From Pseudomonadota bacterium (GTDB lineage: Bacteria > Pseudomonadota > Gammaproteobacteria > Steroidobacterales > Steroidobacteraceae): 64,000 nt of DNA. The position numbers and the translations under genes are program-made. Positions within the stretch are counted from its first letter, which is position 1. Each line of letters begins with the position of its first letter. The stretch lies in NCBI GenBank assembly GCA_016713725.1, contig JADJOO010000003.1, positions 186,001 through 250,000 of the forward strand, given 5' to 3'. Positions 9,680 to 18,460 of the stretch are shown piece by piece. The notes below the pieces were generated by a model. It did no database searches. It had not been told where the DNA came from and was given only the letters and a program-made list of their open reading frames with translations.

Positions 9680-9730
9680 TTGACTTATTAGTAAGTTACG
9701 GTTGACACTTAATGTGGATACCGTGGCTGC
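9680..9730 (+). promoter_or_regulatory. AT-rich promoter-like segment upstream of the glycan cluster
   Basis: Bases 9664-9716 are strikingly A/T-rich for this genome. TTGACT (9680-9685) and TTGACA (9702-9707) repeat 22 bases apart, as two -35 elements or a direct-repeat operator would. No -10 with good spacing is evident. The whole spacer 9620-9883 contains no recognisable gene. Confidence 0.35.
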
Positions 9731-9883
9731 GTTTCGTGCCGTGAGTAGCGGATAGTGTGATGCAGGTCCGCAGTCGGCAGTCACGTGACGGCTAGCATCT
9801 GTGTCTCATGAGGGTCTGGCCAGGCTGCGATCCGCTTCGTGTCGCCTTGGGCTGGAAGGCCGTGCCAGAGGAACCAGGCGAAC

Positions 9884-11098
9884 ATGCCGAGATTGGGGCC
9901 GCGGATCTTGTTGTTGGGAGGCGATGCCGACCACAACGTCGGCGATCGCGCCATCGTCTCGGCACTGAGTCAGTGCATCGTGGCACATGACCCGTCGGCC
10001 GAAGTCGCCATCGTCGCCAGTCATGGCGCGGGCCCACGGATTCGCGGCGTAGCACGCATGATTCCCCGAGGCGCTTCGGGAATGGCCGGGTTGTGCCGGG
10101 CGGCAGTCGCCGCAGACCGCATTCTCGTTGCCGGCGGTGGACTGTTCCAGGACGACGACAGTCGCGCCAAGATGCCGTATTGGGCGGCACGCGTTTCCCT
10201 GCTGAAAATCCTGAATCCACGCATCGCGGGTCATTCGATCGGTGCGGGGCCGTTGCGGCATGTCGAGAGCCGGGCTGCCGCCAGAGTCGCCTGCGCAGCG
10301 CTGACCACGATTTCCGTGCGCGACCGATTCGCACAGCAAGCGCTGGCAGCTTGCACGCCACGCTCGATCGACGTCGTGCCCGATCCGGCGTTCATGCTCG
10401 ATGCGGTGCCAAGTGGGAACGCGATCGACCTCCTGCGTAGCCTCGATCTCCTGCCCGGACAGCCCCTCATCGTCGTCGCGGCCAGGCACTGGTTTCACAG
10501 CCGCGGCGGTTTCGTACCCAACTTCCTCAAGGCCAAGGCCGGCATCGGCATCTCGCGCGACGAGCGACGTTTCGGGTTGTTGCTCGACGTGCTCGTGGAC
10601 GGACTCACGCAACTGGCCCGGCGCCTCGAGGCGGCGGTCCTGCTGCTGCCGAGCTACAACGTCGCGCACGAGGGGGACGATGTCGTGTGCGAGGCGCTGG
10701 CACGGCGCCTGCGCGACGTCACCGTCCGGATGGCGCGAATCACGGATCCCCCGTTGTACAAGGCCGTCCTGGGCCGCGCATCGCTGATCATCTCGTCGAG
10801 GATGCACCCGCTCATCCTCGGGGCCGGTATGGGCGTCCCGCTGGTGGGTCTGTCGTACAACGACAAGTTCCAGGGACTGTTCGATCAACTCGGCATGGCC
10901 TCGGGCCTGCTGCGGCTGGACGAATTTCCCGGCCAATGGGGTAAAGGTGAACTGATCGCTACCGCCGAAGCGGCGCTCGAAGGACGGCACGACCTGCGGC
11001 ATCGCGCCGAGTTGCTCGGGGCTGCCGTGCATCGACGCACGCTCGAAGTCGCCTTTGCAGACCTGCCGGAACGGCTGCCGGAAGCCGCCGTTGCGTGA
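9884..11098 (+). CDS. Polysaccharide pyruvyl transferase family protein
   Basis: Start ATG 9884 (MPRLGPRILLLGG), just before the first Rossmann strand; a GTG at 9839 is possible. The ~404-residue product shows the family layout: GGDADHNVGDRAIVSAL at the N-terminus, ILVAGGGLFQDD near residue 85, GHSIGAGPL, ISVRDRFAQQ, PDPAFML and the C-terminal SSRMHPLILGAGMGVPLVGLSYN block. Members such as CsaB and WcaK-type enzymes transfer pyruvate from PEP to sugars of surface polymers. It is the first gene of the glycan cluster, and the next gene starts within about 35 bases. Confidence 0.85.
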   Translation: MPRLGPRILLLGGDADHNVGDRAIVSALSQCIVAHDPSAEVAIVASHGAGPRIRGVARMIPRGASGMAGLCRAAVAADRILVAGGGLFQDDDSRAKMPYWAARVSLLKILNPRIAGHSIGAGPLRHVESRAAARVACAALTTISVRDRFAQQALAACTPRSIDVVPDPAFMLDAVPSGNAIDLLRSLDLLPGQPLIVVAARHWFHSRGGFVPNFLKAKAGIGISRDERRFGLLLDVLVDGLTQLARRLEAAVLLLPSYNVAHEGDDVVCEALARRLRDVTVRMARITDPPLYKAVLGRASLIISSRMHPLILGAGMGVPLVGLSYNDKFQGLFDQLGMASGLLRLDEFPGQWGKGELIATAEAALEGRHDLRHRAELLGAAVHRRTLEVAFADLPERLPEAAVA

Positions 11099-11132
11099 CG
11101 CCAGCCGCATCCCAAATCTACGCGCATTGGCG

Positions 11133-12310
11133 GTGTCCTCGCAGCCTGCTGCGAGTGCGGGACTGCTGCGGCTGATGACCGATGCAGGTCGACACGTCCC
11201 GTTATATCGCCGCCTGTGGGCGGCGTCAGGAATCGACGTCGATCATCAGCGGGTCGCCGGGGATTTCCAGCACTTGCCGCTGCTCGACAAGGCGGCCCTG
11301 CGGGCTTGCCGTCCCGACGAAAGGCTTCACGCCAGGCGCCGCGATATTCACCTCGCCGAGGAGCTTTCGAGCGGCTCGAGCGGCGAACCCCTCAAGGTTT
11401 TCAAGGACCGCGCTGCCCAGCTACGGCGTCGCTGGGCCTTCCTGCGTGCGCTCGTCGCGTGTGGGTACCGACCGGGACAGCGTTGCCTGCTGCTCACGAG
11501 CAGGAGGTCTGCGACCTTGCCGACGGTCGCGCGCTGGAATTATGCAAACATCGGCGAGGACACGGCAACGCTCGCATCGCGTCTTGATGCCCTGCGGCCG
11601 GACGTGCTGTACGGCCCACTCTCGACACTGGAACTGCTGGCCGCACGAGCGGCGCAATGGTCGCCGCGACCGGCATGGCCACGCCTCGTCGTCTCGACCG
11701 CGGAGCAGTTGACTCGGCAGCGCCGTGCAACGCTCGAGCGGGGATTCGGCGCGCCCGTCGCCGATTTCTATGGCCTGTCCGAACTCGGTCTCGTTGCTTA
11801 CCGCGCACCCGGGAATCTGCAGTTCACGCCGGCTCGGTCCAGTCTGATCCTTGAATTTTTCCCGTCGCCGGCGAGCCGTCGGTCGAGCGCCTTGTCGTCA
11901 CCGACCTGGCCGAGCGTACATCGCCCTGGATCCGTTACGACACCGGGGACCTCGTCAGGCGCGACCCGCAGCTTGCCGGGCGCCCGATCGTGGAGTTCGC
12001 GGGGCGGTCACTCGATTGCATCGCGCTGCCGGACGGCGGCCTGGTTTCTCCCTATCGACTCGACGTCCTGCTCGAGGACGTGCCGGGCCTGCGGGCGTTC
12101 GAGGTCGTACAGCAAGCCGACTTTTCCCTGGACGTGACGCTCGATATGCCGCCGGACATCGGCGAGCAAGCCTGCACGGCCGTCCGCCGCGGACTGGAGT
12201 CCGTCGTAGGCACCGCACTGGCGATGCGGATGAGGACAGGGTTGATTGAGCGTAGCCCGGCGGGCACCAAGTTCCGCCCGATTCGGTCGTTGGTCAGGAG
12301 CCCAGTTTGA
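11133..12310 (+). CDS. PaaK/CapK-like adenylate-forming enzyme (frameshift near 11862)
   Basis: The start is uncertain: GTG 11133 or TTG 11127 give an N-terminus beginning just before the helix HVPLYRRLWAASGID typical of the family. SSGSSGEPLKVF near residue 90 corresponds to the AMP-binding P-loop, FYGLSELGLVAYR to the adenylate-contacting motif, and, in the second frame, SPWIRYDTGDLV to the acyl-adenylate motif. One base is missing in TTTTTCCC at 11856-11863; restoring it gives LEFFPVAGEPSVERLV and an intact ~390-residue protein ending at 12310. Phenylacetate-CoA-ligase relatives in capsule clusters (CapK) are thought to activate an acid for transfer to the glycan, possibly for the FemAB/GNAT proteins downstream (inference). 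Confidence 0.75.
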
Positions 12311-13473
12311 AAATTCTATCCCTCACCTACGAATACCCTCCGATCGGCGGCGGCGGCAGCATTGTTGCCGCGGCGGTCAACGAGGAAATGGTCCGCATGG
12401 GTGACGAGGTGACCGTGCTGACCTCGGGGATGAAGGGGCTGCCGGCCGAGGAAACGGTCGAAGGCGTGGTCGTACATCGGACCGCCTGCGTCCGGCGGCA
12501 TCGTCATTACACGACCACAGCCGAGTTGCTCACGACCCTCCTGCCCACGTACCAACGCGGAGCGCGGTTGATCCGCGCCATCAAGCCGGACGTCATTCAT
12601 GCTCACTTCATCCTGCCCACGGGGCCGCTGGCTCGTGCATTGTCCAGGCGCTTCAACGTGCCGTATGTCCTGACCGCCCACGGCTCCGACGTCCCGGGCT
12701 ACAACCCCGACCGGTTTGGCCTGATGCAGATGCTCAAGCCCGCATGGCGACGGATCGTCGAGGGCGCCTCGTCGGTGACGTCACCTTCGCGTTTCCTGGC
12801 CGGGATGATGCGGGCGCAGGGTTGCACGGCTCCGGTCGTGATCGTGCCGAATGGACACCGACCCCACCCGGGTCTCGGCGAAACGCGGCGTAACCGGGTA
12901 CTGGTCGTCGCGCGGATGTTCCCGCGCAAGGGCGTCCAGCATTTCATCGACGCCGTCGCTGGCGTGGGCGGCGATTGGGAGTTCGTCATCGCCGGTGATG
13001 GACCGTTCAGGGGCCAGCTCGAGGCACAGGCGCGCAACATCGCACCGAACGTGCAATTCGTCGGTTTCGTCAATCGCGAGACCTTGCGGTCCCTGTACGA
13101 GTCTTCCCGGATCCTGGTGTTTCCGTCGATCCAGGAGAACTTTCCCATGGTGCTGCTCGAGGCGATGGACGCCGGGTGCGCCATTGTCACCACCAACGCC
13201 GAGGGCTGCGCCGAGGTAGTCGGTGAAGCGGGTCTCGTCGTGCCCAAGGGCGACGCGCAGGGCATCCGCGCGGCGCTCGATCGGCTCATGTGCGATCCGC
13301 AACTCGTGCAGGACCTGTCCGTGCGTGCGCGGCAGCGCGCCGCCCGGCTGACCTGGCCCAACATCGTGGGACGGTACCGCGAGGTCCTGCAGGCCGCGAT
13401 CTCGAATCGGTCGCCCGCCACCACGCGCACGATTGAATTGCCCGCTGTATCGACGCCGCAAACCCTGCGTTGA
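12307..13473 (+). CDS. GT4-family glycosyltransferase
   Basis: A 388-residue GT-B enzyme. Start TTG 12307 overlaps the preceding stop (TTGA) and has AGGAG five bases upstream, so translation is probably coupled. The N-terminal domain opens with MKILSLTYEYPPIGGGGS (donor loop) and contains DVIHAHFILPTG and TAHGSD. The C-terminal domain has ARMFPRKGVQHFIDAV, VIAGDGP and the nucleotide-sugar-binding FPSIQENFPMVLLEAMDAG block with the E-x7-E arrangement of retaining GT4 enzymes. It probably adds a sugar on the cytoplasmic face to the lipid-linked glycan made by this cluster; donor and acceptor are unknown. Confidence 0.9.
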   Translation: MKILSLTYEYPPIGGGGSIVAAAVNEEMVRMGDEVTVLTSGMKGLPAEETVEGVVVHRTACVRRHRHYTTTAELLTTLLPTYQRGARLIRAIKPDVIHAHFILPTGPLARALSRRFNVPYVLTAHGSDVPGYNPDRFGLMQMLKPAWRRIVEGASSVTSPSRFLAGMMRAQGCTAPVVIVPNGHRPHPGLGETRRNRVLVVARMFPRKGVQHFIDAVAGVGGDWEFVIAGDGPFRGQLEAQARNIAPNVQFVGFVNRETLRSLYESSRILVFPSIQENFPMVLLEAMDAGCAIVTTNAEGCAEVVGEAGLVVPKGDAQGIRAALDRLMCDPQLVQDLSVRARQRAARLTWPNIVGRYREVLQAAISNRSPATTRTIELPAVSTPQTLR

Positions 13474-13494
13474 CCGATCGCTCGTCGCTTCTTG

Positions 13495-14457
13495 ATGCCA
13501 TGGAGACATTTAAAGACGATCGCGTCGCTGGCGGCTCCCATCGAGCTGCCGGTGCAACGCCTCGTTGGAAGGGTCCCGGGGTCGGCTGATCCCGTTGCAA
13601 TGGTCTGCGCCGGCACGCCGTCGACGGCGGATTTCCTGGCTGGTGCGCTGCTCGAAGTCAACGTGCGGACTGTCGTCGGCAGACTTGGCAGCCCACTCGA
13701 ATTGCGCAGTGCCGCGTTCCGCAAACTGTGTTCGGGCGCGGACCTGGTGTCGATGGAAGTGCCTCGTGCCTGGCAAGCTTGCCTGCCGGCAGGCGCACAA
13801 CTGCGGATGCCTGCCTGGGTGTCGCAGGAACTGCTGGCCGCCGGAACATCGCCGGTCACGCTGCCCGCGCCGATGCGCAAGGAGGTCAGGCGACACTCCC
13901 GGCGCAATGCTTACGAACTCCGCGTCTCAACGGACTTGAGCGACATCCGGCACTTCTACGCCAATCTTTATCGCCCCTACGTCACGGCACGTTTCGGCAC
14001 GGGTGCGGTCGTCGTGGACGAGAAGCAGTTCCTCGCCGTCAGCCGCGGAATGACGCTGGCCAAGCTGACGGTCGCCGGGGACTGGGTCGCCGGCATGTTG
14101 CTCCAGCAACGTGGCGAGACCTTGCACCTGGGATGGTTCGGCTCGACTACGGTGCCGCCACGGGCGGGCGCCAGCGAAGTCCTCGACGCGCGGAGCATCG
14201 AGTGGGGTGCCGCGAAGGGCGCCAGCCGCGTCGTCATGGGACATTCCCGGCCAAGCCTTGCGGACGGTGTCGTGCGCTACAAGAGCCGCTTTGGCGCGAA
14301 CGTCCGGCCAACGCGCTTTCCGCAGCGGACCATCGGGCTGTGGGTCCAGCGCTGGTCTGCCGAACTCGTCGCGAGACTCAATGCGGCAGAATTCGTGAGC
14401 TTTCGCGATGGACGGGCTTGCGTGTACGAGGCGCACCCCGACCACGCGACGCCCTGA
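13495..14457 (+). CDS. FemAB/GNAT-like acyltransferase (I)
   Basis: Start ATG 13495 (MPWRHLK); the TTG immediately before is in frame. The ~320-residue product has a basic RKEVRRHSRRNAYELRVS segment followed by IRHFYANLYRPYVTARFG and a C-terminal acyltransferase core (AGMLLQQRGETLHLGWFG...ARSIEWGAAKG) characteristic of the FemAB/BioF2-like (GNAT fold) proteins common in exopolysaccharide clusters. Such proteins transfer acyl or aminoacyl groups to a glycan or peptide; the substrate here is unknown. It shares its layout with the gene at 16442. Confidence 0.65.
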   Translation: MPWRHLKTIASLAAPIELPVQRLVGRVPGSADPVAMVCAGTPSTADFLAGALLEVNVRTVVGRLGSPLELRSAAFRKLCSGADLVSMEVPRAWQACLPAGAQLRMPAWVSQELLAAGTSPVTLPAPMRKEVRRHSRRNAYELRVSTDLSDIRHFYANLYRPYVTARFGTGAVVVDEKQFLAVSRGMTLAKLTVAGDWVAGMLLQQRGETLHLGWFGSTTVPPRAGASEVLDARSIEWGAAKGASRVVMGHSRPSLADGVVRYKSRFGANVRPTRFPQRTIGLWVQRWSAELVARLNAAEFVSFRDGRACVYEAHPDHATP

Positions 14458-14472
14458 ATCCGGCGGGGCTCG

Positions 14473-16209
14473 TCACACTTCGTCGTCCACCCTGTCGGTG
14501 CGGGGCCTGGTCGGCAGGCGGATGCCGAATCGTGACAGGAGTCGTTTCAGGCGCGGCTTGACGACGAAGAAGTACAGGTACGCGGCGACAAGAGGCGGTC
14601 GTCGCTGGTACAGGTGCACCTCCACCGTGTCCCTCGCGTGCGTAGCCCAGCGGACCTTGTTCTTGAGGAAGCCGCCGAGAAAATCGTATTCCTCCAGGTC
14701 GGCCTGAAAGCATTCCTCGAGCTCGAGCGACTCGAGGAAAGTGCCGGGCGAGCAGGATGAAAAGGCCGCGTCATGTGCAATGTGCAGGGAATAGAACCGA
14801 CGCGCGTGCGCCAATCCGAAAGTCGCGGCCACCAGGTGGCCGTCCACGCGCAGGCAGCGGAAGATGAACTGTCCGCTGTCGCCGAATGCATGGATCAAGT
14901 GTCGGTAGAATCGCAGGTGCTCCACGCTCTGCGATACGCCTACCCCTTTCCCGGCCTTCCAGCCGCGGCTTTCGAGCATTTCGTACTCGCCGAAGAGTTG
15001 CTGCAGTCGCTGTTCGTCGCCGGCGCAACTGGTGTATTCGAATTGCCCCGCACCCTGCAGTTTCCTGCGGGCCATCTTCAGGTTCTTGCGGAACTTCTGC
15101 GACTTCGTCGCGAGCAGTTGCTCCCAGGTGCCCTCGAACGTCAGGTACGGACAATGCGAACTCGGGACCCTGCCGTGCAGGATTCCGCGCGAGGCCAGCA
15201 TGGCGCAGAATGTCTCCAGCGCGGGGTCGGCCGCATCCTGTTCATGAAACCAGATGACGTCCCACTGATCGCGCCGCGCCAGCAGCGCATGAGCGGCAGC
15301 CTCGGCGCAGTCGCGTGCATCGCGGCTGAACAGGAAGGCCGGCCGGTCGACCTGCCACGGTGCCCCGAGGAAGGTAAGCTGCCGGCGGACCTTGCCGTGC
15401 ATCCGTAACAGCGAGACCTGAAATGGCGCAATGCCGATCAACTCGTTGTCGTCGTGGACGCAGACGATCATGAGCTTGAGGTCGACTGCGAAGCTCCGCA
15501 CCCAGGCCGCCTGGTAGCGGTGCGTCTGGAACACAGTCAGGCCGGGAACGGCCTGCTCGATTCCCTGCCACTGTTCCCCGAGGCTGAGGAGACCGTCCTC
15601 ATCAGTGACCACGCTCGTTCGCAGCGCCTTGCCGGAGGACGAACGGAAACGTTCACTCGCACGCGACCAATCGACTGGTCGCTTGCGACCCGTGCAGCAC
15701 TCTGCAGCGACTGGCTCCCACACGACCAGCGGTGCCGCTTGACCGGCTCGCGTGGTTTCGTCTCTGAGTTCGGCAGCCAGCACGAAGCCAAGCTTGCGGA
15801 CGACCGCCTGGTGCCTCCGCCACATTTTTCCGGTCTCCCCGATCGAGTGGGCGGCGATCGGCAGCCCGGGGTACTCGAGCCGGACTTCGCGTGCGAACGC
15901 GGTGAGCAGCTTGAGCAGGTGGCGCTGGTAGCCTGGAAGAACCAGCAGATCCGCGACGTAGACGTGGTCCGCGACCGCCTGTCCCGGAAACTCCGCACCA
16001 TCGTCGAGATGCGCCAGGACATAGCCGACCAGCTTGTCGTCGGCGAACAGGCCGAGATTCAGCGACCCGTAGTGATCGTCTTCATAGCGGAGACGGGCTT
16101 CGATGAGATGTTCGGGCTCTTGTGTTTCCAGGTCATAAGTCCGACGCTCGACGGCGATGACGGCCGCGTGGTCCTTCACGGACAGTCGTCTCACTTCTAT
16201 GTGTCGCAT
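14473..16209 (-). CDS. Two-domain GNAT + FemAB/BioF2-like acyltransferase (II)
   Basis: A 578-residue fusion on the opposite strand. Residues 1-160 are a GNAT N-acetyltransferase (MRHIEVRRLSVKDHAAVIAV, VGYVLAHLD, VYVADLLVLPGYQRHLLKLL, HSIGETGKMWRR). Residues ~200-560 are a FemAB/BioF2-type domain (GLTVFQTHRYQAAW, KSQKFRKNLKMARRKL, ESRGWKAGKGVG, FYRHLIHAF, DFLGGFLKNKVRWA). The second domain is the type that N- or O-acylates sugars or peptides in envelope clusters. It is convergent with the gene at 13495 (stops 15 bases apart) and divergent from the gene at 16442, so it has its own promoter in 16210-16441. Confidence 0.7.
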   Translation of the reverse strand: MRHIEVRRLSVKDHAAVIAVERRTYDLETQEPEHLIEARLRYEDDHYGSLNLGLFADDKLVGYVLAHLDDGAEFPGQAVADHVYVADLLVLPGYQRHLLKLLTAFAREVRLEYPGLPIAAHSIGETGKMWRRHQAVVRKLGFVLAAELRDETTRAGQAAPLVVWEPVAAECCTGRKRPVDWSRASERFRSSSGKALRTSVVTDEDGLLSLGEQWQGIEQAVPGLTVFQTHRYQAAWVRSFAVDLKLMIVCVHDDNELIGIAPFQVSLLRMHGKVRRQLTFLGAPWQVDRPAFLFSRDARDCAEAAAHALLARRDQWDVIWFHEQDAADPALETFCAMLASRGILHGRVPSSHCPYLTFEGTWEQLLATKSQKFRKNLKMARRKLQGAGQFEYTSCAGDEQRLQQLFGEYEMLESRGWKAGKGVGVSQSVEHLRFYRHLIHAFGDSGQFIFRCLRVDGHLVAATFGLAHARRFYSLHIAHDAAFSSCSPGTFLESLELEECFQADLEEYDFLGGFLKNKVRWATHARDTVEVHLYQRRPPLVAAYLYFFVVKPRLKRLLSRFGIRLPTRPRTDRVDDEV

Positions 16210-16441
16210 TCTGGAAGGGATTACGGCCTGCGTCGCATAAGACGGGATTCTGACATGCGTGACTCCTCACTCCATGATCTGGGTCACAGGAAATGCCCGA
16301 CCTGCCGGATTCCAGCTGCGATCGGTCGTGACGGGCGGGTGCAGCGCTGGTCGACGTCGCGGGATATGTGCGCGAACTGTGCGTCCGTTCACGACTGCCC
16401 TGGCCGTGGCCTGTGAGCATCTCGCTGCAGACGGAGCCACA

Positions 16442-17719
16442 GTGACTTCTCAAGGACCCAGACAGGTTCGCGCCGCCGGTGCGGCGCTGCCCGAGCCGCG
16501 TTCGGCGGCTCGTCCAGCCATGGTCGTCCAGCCGGCCGGGCTCGCGCGCGTGCGCGCCGGCGTGGAGCGAGGCTACGCGGAGTTGCGGGAATACCTGGAA
16601 TCCGCCGCAACCCGCCAGGCGAGCGCGCTGCTCGTTTCCGGTGCGGAGAAGCATTCTGGCGTGCCGCTGACGGCGCTCTATTTCGGGTCGGGCAACCACC
16701 TGGAGTACGTGCTCGGGCTGCTCTTCGGCGAATACCGCATCACGGAGGAGCATCGGCGCCTGAATGCATGGCAGGCACGGCGGTGGGTGGACGGCTATCG
16801 CAACAAGGTTGACCTTGTCACCGCGGATCTGCCCTGGCCCTATCACCGCGTCCTGGCAGGCCGCGGATTGCTCGAAGCTCCTGCGTGGGTGAACCAGAAA
16901 CTGCAGCTGCCGGAAACCTGGGACGGCGTACTGGCGCAATTGCGTAGTTCGGCCAGGGGCGAGGACCTGCGCAAGGTCCGCAAGCACGGCCTGGAGTACC
17001 GGATCGTCCACGATGAGGAGGCAATCCGCCGCTTCTACGAAGAGATGTACGTGCCGCACCTGATCAATCGCTTTGGCGGCGCTGCCTACATCGAGCCGGA
17101 GTGGCGGGTGCGATACTGCGCCGAGAGCGGCGCGCTGATGCAGATTCTGCGCGACGGTGAGGTGGTGGCGGGACAGGTCCTGTTCGGTAACCAGCAGAGC
17201 CTGCAGTCGCTGTGGACGGGGACGGCCGGCGGGGAATTCGGGCAGCAATCGCAGGGCGTGTTTCCGGCGCTCTACTACTTCGGCCTCCTGTACGCGTTTG
17301 AGGGTGGCTATCGCGAGGCAGACTATTGCGGCAGCCGACCGCTGCTGTCGGACGGCATCTTCCAGCTGAAGCGACGCTGGGGTGGGCATGTCTACGACGG
17401 GTGGAGCCGGGACACCCTGTTCTTCATGCCCAGCCACATGGGACAGGGCAATCTCAGTTTCCTCACCCGGCACCCACTGATTGCCCGGTGCGGCCATGAT
17501 CTTGTCGGTAAGGCCTGTTTCGGCGCCGAGCCCATCCGGCCCGAGGATGTCGCGCGTGCCGAACAGGTATATTCGACCGCCGGTCTGCGTGCGATCAGGC
17601 TGTATTCACTGCAGCCGCCAGGCGAGGAAGCAATCGATGCGGCGCTCGCAACACCGGGGATCGAACTCGTGGACCTGAGCTGCGAGGCGCAGCCTGCGGC
17701 GGCTTACTGCCGGTGCTGA
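16442..17719 (+). CDS. FemAB/GNAT-like acyltransferase (III)
   Basis: Start GTG 16442 is preferred because GGAG lies five bases upstream; the frame is open further 5' and ATG 16519 is an alternative. The ~425-residue product has KVRKHGLEYRIVHDEEAIRRFYEEMYVPHLINRFGG in parallel with the first FemAB-like gene, then GEVVAGQVLFGNQQSLQSLWTG and a Y-x4-LYAFEGGYREADYCGSR core. The C-terminal ~90 residues (FLTRHPLIARCGHDLVGKA and following) are an extension without assignment. It probably modifies the same surface polymer. The next gene begins 39 bases after the stop. Confidence 0.6.
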   Translation: MTSQGPRQVRAAGAALPEPRSAARPAMVVQPAGLARVRAGVERGYAELREYLESAATRQASALLVSGAEKHSGVPLTALYFGSGNHLEYVLGLLFGEYRITEEHRRLNAWQARRWVDGYRNKVDLVTADLPWPYHRVLAGRGLLEAPAWVNQKLQLPETWDGVLAQLRSSARGEDLRKVRKHGLEYRIVHDEEAIRRFYEEMYVPHLINRFGGAAYIEPEWRVRYCAESGALMQILRDGEVVAGQVLFGNQQSLQSLWTGTAGGEFGQQSQGVFPALYYFGLLYAFEGGYREADYCGSRPLLSDGIFQLKRRWGGHVYDGWSRDTLFFMPSHMGQGNLSFLTRHPLIARCGHDLVGKACFGAEPIRPEDVARAEQVYSTAGLRAIRLYSLQPPGEEAIDAALATPGIELVDLSCEAQPAAAYCRC

Positions 17720-17758
17720 CGCAGCGAGCCGATACACTCAAGGTTGGAGGAGCGCGCG

Positions 17759-18457
17759 TTGGAGATCCGCATAGACCCCCGCAAGGTCGCCTCGTCGTTG
17801 ATGACTATCGCGATTGTGCTCGTCGTAGCTCACATCGCCGGGGCGGTCTCCAGTCACGTCTTCCATCGCGAGCAGGTATTCGGCCTGGTCGATACCTTCG
17901 ACATGAACGTCGAGAACAATGTGCCGACTTTTTTCTCCGCATTCATTCTGGTGACAAGTGCGGTCCTGCTGACCGTCATCACCAGCCAATCGGCTGCCGA
18001 TCGCTATGCGGGCCACTGGAAATGGCTGGTCATCATCTTCGCCTTCATGGCGATCGACGAGGATGCCGCGCTGCATGAACTGCTGATCGAGCCGGTTCGT
18101 GACCTGCTGCCCGTCGCGGGGCCGTTGTACTTCGCGTGGGTGATCCCCTACGGGTTGGCGGTGCTGGTCATCGGCGTGCTGTACCTGCGGTTCGTGTGGT
18201 CGCTCACCGCGCGGACACGCGGGTTGTTCATCGGCGCCGGCAGCCTTTATCTTGCGGGGGCCCTCGGAATCGAATCCATCGGTGGATGGTACTTTTCACT
18301 GCACGGGGAAATTGAGGACCTGCCGTACTCGCTCCTCGTGGCGACCGAAGAATTCCTCGAGATGTCCGGGATCATCCTCTTCATCTACGCCTTGCTGGAC
18401 TACCTGCGCGACCGGCTGGCGGGCCAACCCCTGCGAATCTTCATGGCCAGGACCTGA
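17759..18457 (+). CDS. Polytopic membrane protein of unknown function
   Basis: Start TTG 17759, with GGAGG eight bases upstream; the TTG at 17744 lies too close to that ribosome site. The ~232-residue product has about six hydrophobic helices, beginning SLMTIAIVLVVAHIAGAV and ending SGIILFIYALLDYLRDRL. Conserved-looking charged positions sit in helices or turns (FMAIDEDAALHE, LVATEEFLEM), which suggests a functional acidic cluster. Not recognised. Its place between an acyltransferase and an ABC exporter suggests a role in glycan assembly or export; this is inference from position only. Confidence 0.6.
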   Translation: MEIRIDPRKVASSLMTIAIVLVVAHIAGAVSSHVFHREQVFGLVDTFDMNVENNVPTFFSAFILVTSAVLLTVITSQSAADRYAGHWKWLVIIFAFMAIDEDAALHELLIEPVRDLLPVAGPLYFAWVIPYGLAVLVIGVLYLRFVWSLTARTRGLFIGAGSLYLAGALGIESIGGWYFSLHGEIEDLPYSLLVATEEFLEMSGIILFIYALLDYLRDRLAGQPLRIFMART

Positions 18458-18460
18458 CGG

